Assembly (NCBI GenBank): GCA_963778585.1
Contig: CAVZUU010000002.1
Location: 186,001-250,000 of the forward strand
Source: SCUD01 sp963778585
GTDB taxonomy: Bacteria; Pseudomonadota; Gammaproteobacteria; Steroidobacterales; Steroidobacteraceae
Reading direction: 5' to 3'
DNA length: 64,000 bases
Below are positions 8,214 through 17,246 of the stretch, one piece after another (the stretch's first letter is position 1; each line of letters begins with the position of its first letter). The position numbers and the translations under genes are program-made. The notes below the pieces were generated by a model. It was not told where the DNA came from. It worked only from the letters and a program-made list of their open reading frames with translations, and did no database searches.

Positions 8214-10274
8214 ATGATCGCGAGGTCCAGGATCATTCGGATGTTCGCGCCGGCGGCAATTCTCTTCGCGCTGCCGATTTCCGCGGCGCCGCTCGAAGAA
8301 GTCATCGTGACCGCCACACGGAGTCCCGTGTCGCTCGCAAGTTATCCGGGCAGCGCGACCCGCATGGTTGCAGACGCCATCGAACTCACGGGCGCGACGC
8401 ATTCCGCGGAACTTCTCAATCGCGCGGCGGGTGCGATGATGCAGCGTGGCAGCGGCGAGGAATCGCTGACTGCCCTGCGCTCCCCGGTACTGACGGGCGC
8501 CGGGGCCTGCGGTTCCGTGCTCGTGCTGGAAGACGGCATTCCGATCCGACCGGTCGGAACCTGCAACGTCAACGAACTCTTCGAGGTCAATCTCGAACAG
8601 GCAGCGGCCGTCGAGATCCTGCGCGGACCGGGAAGCGTTCTGTACGGCTCGAGCGCCGTTCACGGCATCATCAACGTGCTTCCGCCGCTCCCCGATGACA
8701 TTCCGGATTACGGCATCGCGGTCGAGGGCGGGAGCGACGTGTATCGCCGACTGCGGCTCGCGGCCTCCTCTGGCACGAACGAGAGCGGCCTCGGGATCGC
8801 GGTGCACGCGACCGACGACGGCGGCTGGCGCGATTCCTCTGGATTCGAAGAGCAGAAGTTGAATGCGGTGTGGACCCGCCCGCTCCGGGACGGCGGCCTC
8901 AGCTTCCGGCTCTCCGGCACCAATCTCGACCAGGAAACTGCCGGATTCATCGTCGGCGAAAACGCGTACCGCGATCCGGAGATCGCCCGTTCCAATCCCG
9001 ATCCCGGGGCCTATCGCAATGCGACGAGTCTTCGGTTGGCGATGCAGTATCTCGACGACCAACGCCGGGAGTTCCGCGCATATTTCCGGAGCTCGCGCAT
9101 GGATTTCCTCCAGCACTTCCTCCTCGGTCAGCCCGTCGAGGAGAACGGCCAGGACAGCGGCGGCGTGATGTTCAAGACCGCAGGAAGGCCCCTGGCCGGC
9201 GGCGAGCTGATGCTCGGTCTCGATTCCGAAATTGCGAGGAGCTTCCTGCTGCAATTCCAGGACGGGCCGACCACGGACGGTTCACCCGAGGCCAATGCGA
9301 TCCGGCCGACCGGAAGGCAATACGACTACGACGTCGACTCGCGCGTGTTCGCCGGCTATGCACATTGGCGCCGCGAGCTTTCAACGGACTGGTCGCTCGA
9401 GGCAGGACTTCGTCTCGAGAATGCGCGCTATGACTACGACAACCGCATGATCGACGGGAATACGGACGAAAACGGCGTGCCCTGCCCGGGCGGCTGCCTG
9501 TACTCGCGCCCTTCGGACCGCTCGGATGACTTCACGAACCTGGCGCCGCGCGTCGGCCTGCTGTGGCAAATATCGGATGCCGTCACGAGCTATCTCTCGC
9601 TTGCGCGCGGGTTTCGCGCGCCGGAAACAACCGAGCTTTACCGGCTCCAGCGCCAGCAGGCCGTCGCTGATCTCGATTCCGAGCGGGCGGACGCCGCCGA
9701 GCTGGGACTTCGCCTGCGCACCGATGCGCTTGCGCTCGACTTCGCATTCTTTCACATGGACAAGCGCGACGTGATCCTCCGCGACTCCGCCGGATTCAAC
9801 GTGAGCGGCGGCCGCACCCGTCACGTCGGTCTCGAATACCAGGGTGACTGGTCATTCGCCGACGACTGGATCCTTTCGGCGACCGGCACGGTCGCGCGGC
9901 ACGAATACCGCTTCACGGCCGCCGTCGAGCAGGGTGAACAGATCACGGCCGGCGACGACGTCGACACCGCCCCGCGCAACATCCATGGCCTCAGGCTTCG
10001 CCGTGAGACCGACAGACTGTCGGCCGAGCTCGAATGGCTGTATGTCGGGAGCTACTGGACCAACGCGGCGAACACGGCGCGCTACGGCGGGCACGATCTC
10101 ACCAGCCTGCGCCTCAGCGCGCGGCCGCGCGATGAGTGGTCGATCGGACTTCGGGTGATCAACCTGTTCGATACGGTCTACGCGGACCGGGCGGATTTCG
10201 CTTTCGGCGATCACCGTTATTTTCCGGGCCGCGGGCGCGCATACTTCCTCGAACTCGGCTGGCGCAAGGACTGA
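8214..10274 (+). CDS. TonB-dependent outer membrane receptor
   Basis: A 686-residue protein with a signal peptide, a TonB box (EEVIVTATR, residues 28-36), an N-terminal plug with the conserved VEILRGPGSVLYGSSAVHG segment, and a C-terminal beta-barrel ending in a charged LGWRKD. TonB, ExbB and ExbD energise such receptors for uptake of siderophores, cobalamin, sugars or other ligands. The ligand cannot be deduced. Paired cysteines in the plug (GACGSV and GTCNV) and another CPGGC pair in a barrel loop might form disulfides. The downstream YdcZ-like gene starts only 3 bases after the stop, suggesting co-transcription. Confidence 0.92.
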   Translation: MIARSRIIRMFAPAAILFALPISAAPLEEVIVTATRSPVSLASYPGSATRMVADAIELTGATHSAELLNRAAGAMMQRGSGEESLTALRSPVLTGAGACGSVLVLEDGIPIRPVGTCNVNELFEVNLEQAAAVEILRGPGSVLYGSSAVHGIINVLPPLPDDIPDYGIAVEGGSDVYRRLRLAASSGTNESGLGIAVHATDDGGWRDSSGFEEQKLNAVWTRPLRDGGLSFRLSGTNLDQETAGFIVGENAYRDPEIARSNPDPGAYRNATSLRLAMQYLDDQRREFRAYFRSSRMDFLQHFLLGQPVEENGQDSGGVMFKTAGRPLAGGELMLGLDSEIARSFLLQFQDGPTTDGSPEANAIRPTGRQYDYDVDSRVFAGYAHWRRELSTDWSLEAGLRLENARYDYDNRMIDGNTDENGVPCPGGCLYSRPSDRSDDFTNLAPRVGLLWQISDAVTSYLSLARGFRAPETTELYRLQRQQAVADLDSERADAAELGLRLRTDALALDFAFFHMDKRDVILRDSAGFNVSGGRTRHVGLEYQGDWSFADDWILSATGTVARHEYRFTAAVEQGEQITAGDDVDTAPRNIHGLRLRRETDRLSAELEWLYVGSYWTNAANTARYGGHDLTSLRLSARPRDEWSIGLRVINLFDTVYADRADFAFGDHRYFPGRGRAYFLELGWRKD

Positions 10275-10277
10275 GCA

Positions 10278-10721
10278 ATGCAATACGCGGCAATGTCGGT
10301 GACGGCCCTCGTCGGCGCCTCGCTTGCCGTGCAAGTCGGGCTGAATGCCACGATGAACCGGCACGTCGGCTCGCCGATGGCGGCGGCATTCATCAATTTT
10401 GCAGTCGGGACGATGGCGCTGTTCCTGATCGTCCTCGTGACGCGCGGTTCGGTCGGCATTCTCTCCCAGGCGGCCGGAGCGCCCTGGTGGGCCTGGTCCG
10501 CCGGAATCCTCGGTGGGCTTTACATTGCCGCGTCAGCGTTTTTCGGGCCGGTGATCGGCGGCGCGACCTTTCTCGCCTTGCTCGTCGCCGGACAGATGTT
10601 CGCGGCGCTCGCGCTCGACCACTACGGCTTGCTGGGTTTTCCAGTGCGCACGCTCGACGCCTGGCGCGTGGCCGGCGTCGTTCTCGTCATCGCCGGCGTA
10701 TTCCTGCTCGCGCGCAAATAG
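10278..10721 (+). CDS. DMT-superfamily YdcZ/DUF606 membrane protein
   Basis: A 147-residue protein with five hydrophobic helices, matching the YdcZ/DUF606 half-sized EamA-like family of drug/metabolite transporters. Features include NATMNRHVGSPMAAAFINFAVGT in the first half and GPVIGGATFLALLVAGQ in the middle. Such proteins are usually annotated as DMT transporters but few have known substrates. It is 3 bases downstream of the TonB receptor and ends inside a 29-base inverted repeat, so transcription probably stops there. Confidence 0.85.
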   Translation: MQYAAMSVTALVGASLAVQVGLNATMNRHVGSPMAAAFINFAVGTMALFLIVLVTRGSVGILSQAAGAPWWAWSAGILGGLYIAASAFFGPVIGGATFLALLVAGQMFAALALDHYGLLGFPVRTLDAWRVAGVVLVIAGVFLLARK

Positions 10722-10793
10722 CGGTGCCGGGTCGTAGATTCGTAGTTTCTGGCTTGGCTTGAATCTACGAATCTACGACCCGGCACCGCTATT
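10717..10793. repeat. Long perfect inverted repeat (29-bp arms, 19-nt loop) between convergent genes
   Basis: The left arm at 10717-10745 and right arm at 10765-10793 are exact reverse complements over 29 bases, with a 19-base loop. The left arm includes the stop codon of the YdcZ gene. Each arm also contains a short internal repetition (CGTAGATTCGTAG). The position between convergent genes and the length of the stem suggest a bidirectional terminator-like hairpin or a REP/MITE-like unit. There is no pronounced T run next to the stem. Confidence 0.85.
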
Positions 10794-10802
10794 CCCTTTT
10801 GA

Positions 10803-11915
10803 TTATCGCCCCCGCGGCTGCTGCTGCGTGATGCAGTGGATGTTGCCTCCGCCGAGCAGGATCTCGCGCGACGGCACGCCGATGACCTTGCGGCGCGGGA
10901 AGAGCTTCGCGAGCGCGGCCTTGGCCGGGCCGTCGGTCCGCGGATCGAGTAGCGGCATCACGATGTGCCGGTTCGCGATGTAGAAATTGACGTACGACCC
11001 CGCGAGCCGTTCGCCCGCGCGGCGCGCCTTGGATCCAGCCGAATACTCGATGCCGGCTGCTTCCGCCTCGCTCATGTAAAGCGGTCCCGGCTGCAGCAGC
11101 TTATGAATCTTCAAGCGCCGGCCCCGGCTGTCCTTCGCCGTCTGGAGGACCTCGAACGCCGAGCGCGAGATGTCGTACTGCGGATCGGCCGGATCATCGC
11201 ACCAGGTCAGCACGACCACGCCCGGTCGCACGAAGCAGCAGAGATTGTCCACGTGACCGTCGGTCTCGTCGTTGAATACACCGCGCGAAAGCCAGATGAT
11301 TTCGCGTACGCCGAGATAGCGCTCGAGCAAACTCTCGATTTGACCACGTCGCAGTGTCGGATTGCGGTTCGGGTCCAGCAGGCATTCTTCCGTCGTCAGG
11401 AGCGTGCCCTGCCCATCCACGTCGATCGCGCCGCCTTCGAGGATGAAAGGCGCCCGATAGCGGGCACAGGTCTCGATCTCGAGCACCTTTGCCGCGACCT
11501 GATCGTCCAAGGCCCAGTCCGAATACACCCCGCCCGCCTTTCCGCCCCAGGCATTGAACATCCAGTCGACGCCGCGCGTGCGGCCGCGCCGGTCAATGAC
11601 AAAGGTCGGGCCGACGTCGCGCATCCACGCGTCGTTCGACGAAATCTCGACCACCCGCACGCCCGCGGGCAGGGCCTTGCGCGCGTTCGCGAACTGGTTC
11701 GCCGACACGCCCATGGTCACGGGTTCGCTACGCGCGATGGCAGCGGCAACCGCGGCGTACGCGCGCTGCGCGGGCACCGCAGACGCGCGCCAGTTGTCCG
11801 GACGCTCCGGCCACAGCATCCAGGTGCCGGCGTGCGGCTCCCATTCCGCGGGCATGCGGAAGCGGTCTTTTGCGGGCGTTCCGCGCAATCCTGACGCTGT
11901 CGTCCGGCTCTTCAT
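10803..11915 (-). CDS. aguA: Agmatine deiminase
   Basis: A 370-residue cytoplasmic enzyme of the peptidylarginine-deiminase-type fold that converts agmatine to N-carbamoylputrescine and ammonia. Recognisable are MPAEWEPH near residue 20, NDAWMRDVGP, ILEGGAIDVDGQGT, and the C-terminal nucleophile motif GGGNIHC with Cys361. The length matches the family. The product would be used by N-carbamoylputrescine amidase encoded at 47.1-48.0 kb in this window, so the two steps of the agmatine route are separated by about 35 kb. The gene is divergent from icd and convergent with the YdcZ gene. Confidence 0.95.
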   Translation of the reverse strand: MKSRTTASGLRGTPAKDRFRMPAEWEPHAGTWMLWPERPDNWRASAVPAQRAYAAVAAAIARSEPVTMGVSANQFANARKALPAGVRVVEISSNDAWMRDVGPTFVIDRRGRTRGVDWMFNAWGGKAGGVYSDWALDDQVAAKVLEIETCARYRAPFILEGGAIDVDGQGTLLTTEECLLDPNRNPTLRRGQIESLLERYLGVREIIWLSRGVFNDETDGHVDNLCCFVRPGVVVLTWCDDPADPQYDISRSAFEVLQTAKDSRGRRLKIHKLLQPGPLYMSEAEAAGIEYSAGSKARRAGERLAGSYVNFYIANRHIVMPLLDPRTDGPAKAALAKLFPRRKVIGVPSREILLGGGNIHCITQQQPRGR

Positions 11916-11953
11916 GGCGGCGATTCTACGCGATGCCGTGATAGCATTCGCCC

Positions 11954-13225
11954 ATGGGCGACAAGATCAAGATCGCGGGCGGCAAGCTCGTGGTCCCGGA
12001 CAATCCGGTCATTCCCTTCATCGAGGGCGACGGCACCGGCCCCGACATCTGGCGCGCGAGCGTTCGCGTACTCGATGCCGCGGTGAAGAATGCCTACGGC
12101 GGCAGGCGAAAAATCGAGTGGATGGAAGTCTATGCAGGCGAGAAAGCCAACCGCCTGAAGAACACCTGGCTGCCAGATGAAACCGTCGCGGCCTGTCGCG
12201 AGTACCTGGTCTCCATCAAGGGGCCGCTCACGACGCCGATCGGCGGCGGCATACGATCGCTGAACGTCGCGCTCCGCCAGATGCTCGATCTCTACGTCTG
12301 CCTGAGGCCCGTGCGCTGGTTCAAGGGCGTGCCCTCGCCCGTGCGCTCGCCCGAGAAGGTGGACATGGTGATCTTCCGCGAGAACACGGAAGACATCTAC
12401 GCAGGCATCGAATTCGAGGCGGGCTCCGCGGAAAACACCAAGTTCCTCGCGCTCCTCAAGGAGCATTTCCCCAAGATGTACGGCAAGATCCGCTTCCCGG
12501 ACAGTTCCGGCATCGGCATCAAGCCGATCTCGCGCGAAGGAACGGAGCGGCTCGTGCGTTCGACGATCGAGTATGCGATCGCGAACCGCAGGAAGAGCGT
12601 GACGATCGTGCACAAGGGCAACATCATGAAGTTCACGGAAGGCGCCTTCCGGAACTGGGGCTACGCGCTCGCCGAGCGCGAGTTCGCGAAGCAGACCTAT
12701 ACCTGGGACCAGTGGGAACGCACCCGCGCCTCCAAGGGCGACGCCGCGGCGAACGACGAGCAGAAGCAGGCGCTCGCCGGCGGCCGGGTCCTCATCAAGG
12801 ACGCGATCGCGGACATCACGCTGCAACAGGTATTGACGCGGCCCGAGGAGTTCGACGTCATCGCGACGATGAACCTGAACGGCGACTACCTCTCCGATGC
12901 GCTCGCCGCCCAGGTCGGCGGCATCGGCATCGCGCCGGGCGGGAACGTCAATTACCTCACCGGTCATGCCGTATTCGAGGCGACCCACGGGACGGCGCCG
13001 AAATACGCCAATCTCGACAAGGTCAATCCGAGTTCGGTGATCCTGTCGGGCGAAATGATGCTGCGCTACATGGGCTGGACCGAGGCCGCCGATCTGGTGC
13101 TGACGGCAATGGACCGGAGCATCGCTGACAAGGTCGTCACTTACGATTTCGCCCGGCTGATGGACGGCGCGAAAGAAGTGAAGACGAGCGAGTTCGGCGA
13201 CGCCCTGATCCGCAACATGCGTTGA
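11954..13225 (+). CDS. icd: NADP-dependent isocitrate dehydrogenase
   Basis: A 423-residue TCA-cycle enzyme, isocitrate to 2-oxoglutarate with NADP+. The sequence shows IEGDGTGPDIW near the start, GGGIRSLNVALRQ with Ser102 at the position of the regulatory phospho-serine, RENTEDIYAGIEF, and GGIGIAPGGNVNY near the end. Regulation by AceK at Ser102 is expected from the adjacent gene. The stop overlaps the TTG start of aceK (TTGA), implying translational coupling. The gene is divergent from aguA. Confidence 0.97.
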   Translation: MGDKIKIAGGKLVVPDNPVIPFIEGDGTGPDIWRASVRVLDAAVKNAYGGRRKIEWMEVYAGEKANRLKNTWLPDETVAACREYLVSIKGPLTTPIGGGIRSLNVALRQMLDLYVCLRPVRWFKGVPSPVRSPEKVDMVIFRENTEDIYAGIEFEAGSAENTKFLALLKEHFPKMYGKIRFPDSSGIGIKPISREGTERLVRSTIEYAIANRRKSVTIVHKGNIMKFTEGAFRNWGYALAEREFAKQTYTWDQWERTRASKGDAAANDEQKQALAGGRVLIKDAIADITLQQVLTRPEEFDVIATMNLNGDYLSDALAAQVGGIGIAPGGNVNYLTGHAVFEATHGTAPKYANLDKVNPSSVILSGEMMLRYMGWTEAADLVLTAMDRSIADKVVTYDFARLMDGAKEVKTSEFGDALIRNMR

Positions 13226-14947
13226 GCGATCCGCGCGCCGCCGAGTGCTCGGCCGCGATCGTCGCGGCGTTCGCCCGCTACAACGCGGAATACCGCGCGA
13301 TCACGCGGCGTGCCCCGGAACGATTCGAGAACCGCGACTGGGCCGGCAGCCAGGCCGACGTCGTCGAGCGCCTCGAGCTCTACGCCACCATGGTCAACCA
13401 GACGGTCTCGGAGATGCAGAAGCGCCTCGGAGATTCCGCGCTGGACACCGCGCTGTGGACGGCGATCAAGGCCGACTATGCGAGGCGCATCGCGGTACTC
13501 GCCGATCCGGAGTTCCTGAAAACTTTCTTCAGCTCGATCACGCGGCGGCTCTTCGACACGGTCGGCGTGGACCCGGAAATCGAGTTCTTCGCGCTCGAGG
13601 TCGATCCGCTCCGCGGCTCGGGCTCGATCGTCGTGACGAACCGCTACGCCAATCGCGGCTCGCTCGATCTCCTGTTCGAGGAGCTCCTGTCCGACTACCG
13701 CTTCCGCACCCCCTGGCGCGACTTCGAGGGCAGCGTCGGCCACGTGACCGCGGACGTGGAACTTCACCTGAAAGCGCCTGGGCGAAACCCGGCCGCTACG
13801 CGAAGTCGAGGTCATCGGACCGGTTTTCTACCAGATGAGCCGTGCCTACGTCGTCGGCTGCATCCACGGCCAGGGCTGGAAACTGCCGCTCGCGATCGCT
13901 TTCCGCAATTCGCCGCTCGGCGTGCTGGTGGATGCCGTCATGCTCCAGGAGAGCGACGTGTCGATACTCCTGAGCTTCACGCGCTCGTATTTCCACGTCG
14001 ATCTCGAGCGCGTGGGTGAAGTCGTCCTGTTCCTGCATTCGATCCTGCCGGCGAAGCCCGTCTCGGAGCTCTTCACGGTTCTCGGTCGCGCGAAGCAGGG
14101 AAAGACCGAGCGATTCCGCGAAATCTTCCGGCATCTCACAAAGACGAAGGATCGCTTCGTGCGCGCCCCAGGCGAGCGCGGCATGGTCATGGCCTGCTTC
14201 ACCCTCGAGAACGCCGACGTGATCTTCAAGGTGATTCGCGACCGCTTTCCGGCCGTCAAGAACCTGCGCCGCGAAGAGGTCATGGCGAAGTACGACATGG
14301 TCTTTCGCCACGACCGCGCGGGCCGGCTCGTGGATGCCCAGGAGTTCCGCCGCATCCGCCTGCCGTGGCGGCGCTTTGCGCCTGACATGCTGGAGGAACT
14401 TCTCTCCGAGTGCGCGACGAACGTGCAGCAGGACGGCGAGGACGTGATCGTCGGCCACGTTTACATCGAGCGGCGGATGACCCCGCTCAACCTGTATCTC
14501 CGCACCGCGACGCCGGAACAGGCCGAGATTGCGGTCATCGAGTACGGCCAGGCGATCCGCGACCTCGCCTACACGAACATCTTCGCCGGCGACCTGCTTC
14601 TCAAGAATTTCGGCGTCACCCGCCATGATCGCGTGATCTTCTATGACTACGACGAGCTCTGCCGCGTCACCGATTGCCGATTCCGCGACGTGCCCCAGGC
14701 GACCTCCGACGAGGACGAGATGCGGGCCGAAAGCTGGTTCTTTGTCGGCGAGAACGACGTGTTTCCCGAGACCTTCCTGAAGTTCCTGGGATTCGAGGGG
14801 CGACTCCAGAACGTGTTCCTGGAAAAGCACGGCGAGATCCTGGAAGCCGGCTGGTGGCGCGCGTTGCAGGAGCGCCTCACTGCGGGCGACGTCGTGGAAG
14901 TGCTCCCCTACCACCCGCATCGGGTGAGGGTCGCGAGCAGCGTCTAG
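13222..14947 (+). pseudogene. aceK: Isocitrate dehydrogenase kinase/phosphatase AceK, split by one frameshift
   Basis: AceK phosphorylates and dephosphorylates isocitrate dehydrogenase, controlling flux between the TCA cycle and the glyoxylate shunt. The first frame begins at TTG 13222 and covers the N-terminal part to ELHLKA. The second frame continues with LGETRPLREVEV, then VIGPVFYQMSRAYVVG and the kinase core (APGERGMVMACFTLEN) to 14947. The junction is at about 13777-13778, in the string GCGCC, where one extra C shifts the frame. Removing it gives a continuous protein of roughly 574 residues, the normal AceK length. Whether it is a real mutation or a read error cannot be told from one sequence. 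Neither half alone should be active. Confidence 0.9.
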
Positions 14948-14987
14948 GGGACTGTCACCTTTGCGCTTTGGCAAAGGGGACTGTCCC
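14947..14987. repeat. Short repeat/hairpin between convergent genes
   Basis: The sequence GGGGACTGTC occurs twice (14947-14956 and 14976-14985), flanking a 7-bp stem (CCTTTGC 14958-14964 with GCAAAGG 14971-14977, 6-base loop). The second copy also forms the palindrome GGGACTGTCCC. It lies between the convergent aceK and PLP-lyase genes, so a transcription-termination role is plausible. It looks like an interspersed intergenic element. Confidence 0.6.
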
Positions 14988-14998
14988 TTCCTGACGCG

Positions 14999-16168
14999 CT
15001 ACCCCACCTTCCCCAGCGCCGCGTCGAGGTCCTCGATCAGGTCGTCGGTGTCCTCGATGCCGATCGACAGCCGCACCGTGCCGTCGCCGATGCCGCTGAT
15101 CGCCGCCTGTTCAGCGCTGAGCCCACGCCCGCGCAGCATCTGCGGCGGCATGATGAGCGACTCGACCGAGCCGAGACTCGGCGTGATCGCAAAGAACTCC
15201 AGCGCGTCGGCGAATTCCCGGACCGCGTCCGCGCCGCCTGCGAGGTCCACCGTGACGATCGATCCGAAGTCGCGCATCTGCTCGCGCGCGAGCGCGTGCC
15301 GCGGATGCGCCGGCAGCCCCGGGTAGTGCACGCGCTCGATCGCCGGGTGGTCTTCGAGGAAGTCCGCGATCCGCGCCGCGCTCGCCGTCTGGGCCTCGTA
15401 GCGAAGGTAATAGGTCTTCATGCCTCGCATCACGAGGAATGCCGCGTGCGGATCGAGGAGCGTCCCGAGCAGGATCGCCTCGCGCCGTATCGCCTTGATG
15501 AGCTCGGTTCGGGCGATGATCGCCCCGCCCATGACGTCGCCGTGGCCGGAGGCGTACTTCGTGAGGCTGTGTGCGAAGACGTCGATGCCGTACTGCCCGT
15601 GGTTGTGGAAGCCCGCAAAGGTGTTGTCGAGCACCGTGAGCGCGCCGTGGGCGTGCGCCGCGCGCGTGATGTGCCCGATGTTCGCGATGCGGGTAACCGG
15701 GTTGGTCGGCGACTCGAAATAGACGAGCTTCGTCGGGCGGCTCGCCAGGACGCGCTCGATGCCCGCGTCATCCTCGATCGAAAGCATGGTGTGCTCGACA
15801 CCGAAGCGCTTCAGCAGGCTCTGGATCAGGTAACGACTCGGCCCGTAAGTTTCGACGAAGCAGAGCATGTGATCGCCCGCTCGCAGGAGCGCCAGCAGGC
15901 AGGCCGAGATCGCGGCGACGCCGGAGCCGAGCGCGATGCAGTCGTCGCGCTGCTGGAGTTCCGCCAGCAGCTTCTCGAGCTGGCGCGTCGTCGGATTCGA
16001 AGTCCGCGTGTAGATGTAGCCTTCGCGCTCGCCGCGGCTCGCGCGAAGCGTCTCCTCGAGGCTCTCGAAGGCGAACTTGACGGTCTGGTGGATCGGCGCA
16101 ACGAGTGGGCGATTGTCTGCCGGAAGCACGACCTCCGGCGGATGATTGACGCGCGTGCGGCCCTTCAT
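14999..16168 (-). CDS. Cys/Met-metabolism PLP lyase (cystathionine gamma-synthase / methionine gamma-lyase family)
   Basis: A 389-residue PLP enzyme starting at ATG 16168; longer starts read into the preceding gene. Family marks include YTRTSNPT, GSGVAAI, LDNTFAG and the PLP lysine in HSLTKYASGHGD (Lys204), with a C-terminal VRLSIGIED. The exact reaction (cystathionine synthesis, cystathionine cleavage or methionine to 2-oxobutyrate) cannot be decided. It is the last gene of the bkd-ilvE operon, 28 bases after ilvE. 2-oxobutyrate is a substrate of branched-chain dehydrogenases, so a methionine or homocysteine gamma-lyase role would fit the context. Confidence 0.85.
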   Translation of the reverse strand: MKGRTRVNHPPEVVLPADNRPLVAPIHQTVKFAFESLEETLRASRGEREGYIYTRTSNPTTRQLEKLLAELQQRDDCIALGSGVAAISACLLALLRAGDHMLCFVETYGPSRYLIQSLLKRFGVEHTMLSIEDDAGIERVLASRPTKLVYFESPTNPVTRIANIGHITRAAHAHGALTVLDNTFAGFHNHGQYGIDVFAHSLTKYASGHGDVMGGAIIARTELIKAIRREAILLGTLLDPHAAFLVMRGMKTYYLRYEAQTASAARIADFLEDHPAIERVHYPGLPAHPRHALAREQMRDFGSIVTVDLAGGADAVREFADALEFFAITPSLGSVESLIMPPQMLRGRGLSAEQAAISGIGDGTVRLSIGIEDTDDLIEDLDAALGKVG

Positions 16169-16196
16169 TGGAGTCGCTGACGCGCCCGCGAGCCGC

Positions 16197-17240
16197 TCAG
16201 ACCCGAGTGATCCAGCCCGCGGGCGTCGGAATCTCTCCGCGCTGCATCGACACCAGCGCCTTGCGGAGCCGCTTCGTGTTCGGGCCGACGTCCCCGCCAC
16301 CGACTTTGCATTCCCGCCCGCCCTCGCGCACCAGCGTGCCGACGCCGGAGAGCACTGCAGCCGTTCCGCAGAGCGCGGCTTCGCCGTCCTTCACCCAGTC
16401 GAGCATTTCCTCGACCGTGAAGGCGCGCTCCTCGACCTCGAAGTCGAGTTGCGGCGCAATCGTCAGGATCGAGTCGCGCGTGACGCCGTGGAGGAATGTC
16501 GTGTCGAGGCTCCGCGTCAGGATCTTCCGGTCGCGGATCAGCAGGAAATTCGCCGCGCCGGTCTCCTGCACGGAGCCGCCCGGGCAAAACACCACCTGGT
16601 CGGCCTGGTGCTGATGGCGCGCGGCGATCGTGGGCCCCAGCGCCGCCGCATAGTTGCCGCCCGCCTTCACCATGCCCATGAGCGATGCCGTCCTCGTCGC
16701 TTTCTCCTCGACGTAGATGCGAAGCGGCTTCTCGCCCTTCGCGAAGTAGTCCCAGACCGGGCTTGCGAGCATGACGAGCATTGCCTCGGTCGCGGGCGAC
16801 GTTGCCCCGCCGATGCTCGCGCCCGTGCCGAACAGCGTCGGGCGCAGGTACAGCGCGCCCGGGGCCTCGGGCACCTCCCCGCGCACGCGATCGATGACGC
16901 CGGTCACCATCGCTGCCAGCTGGGCGGCATCCGGCTGCGGCAGCACGAGGGAGGTTGCACTCTGGCGCATACGTGCGATGTGCTTGTCCATGCGGAAGAC
17001 GTTCACGCTCCCATCGGCCCAGAGATAGGCCTTGAAGCCTTCGAAGCAGGTGCTGCCGTAGTGCAGTCCGTGGATTGCCGGCGAAATCTCAATGGGGCCG
17101 TACTTGCGGAATTCGTGCGATGACCACTTGCCGTCCCGCCAGGCAGCGACTGCCATCGTGCTCGCGAGTACGGTCCCAAAGGCCGGGCGCGCAGCGGCGT
17201 CGGCAGGAGATGTCTTGTGCGGCATGGCCTGAGCGTTCAT
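16197..17240 (-). CDS. ilvE: Branched-chain amino acid aminotransferase
   Basis: A 347-residue fold-type IV PLP transaminase for Val, Leu and Ile with 2-oxoglutarate. It shows GLHYGSTCFEGFKAY, YLRPTLFG, the PLP lysine in MVKAGGNYAAA (Lys192), QETGAANFLLI and a C-terminal GEIPTPAGWI. The length and motifs fit the longer BCAT type. It begins 6 bases after the E2 stop, so the operon provides both transamination and oxidative decarboxylation of branched-chain amino acids. Upstream ATG codons (17240 and 17225) make the exact start slightly uncertain. Confidence 0.94.
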   Translation of the reverse strand: MNAQAMPHKTSPADAAARPAFGTVLASTMAVAAWRDGKWSSHEFRKYGPIEISPAIHGLHYGSTCFEGFKAYLWADGSVNVFRMDKHIARMRQSATSLVLPQPDAAQLAAMVTGVIDRVRGEVPEAPGALYLRPTLFGTGASIGGATSPATEAMLVMLASPVWDYFAKGEKPLRIYVEEKATRTASLMGMVKAGGNYAAALGPTIAARHQHQADQVVFCPGGSVQETGAANFLLIRDRKILTRSLDTTFLHGVTRDSILTIAPQLDFEVEERAFTVEEMLDWVKDGEAALCGTAAVLSGVGTLVREGGRECKVGGGDVGPNTKRLRKALVSMQRGEIPTPAGWITRV

Positions 17241-17246
17241 GTGGTG

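Noticed and set aside
14037..14100. A separate gene starting at the second frame of aceK
   Set aside because: The second frame continues the AceK homology without a gap or a plausible ribosome binding site; it is one gene with a frameshift.
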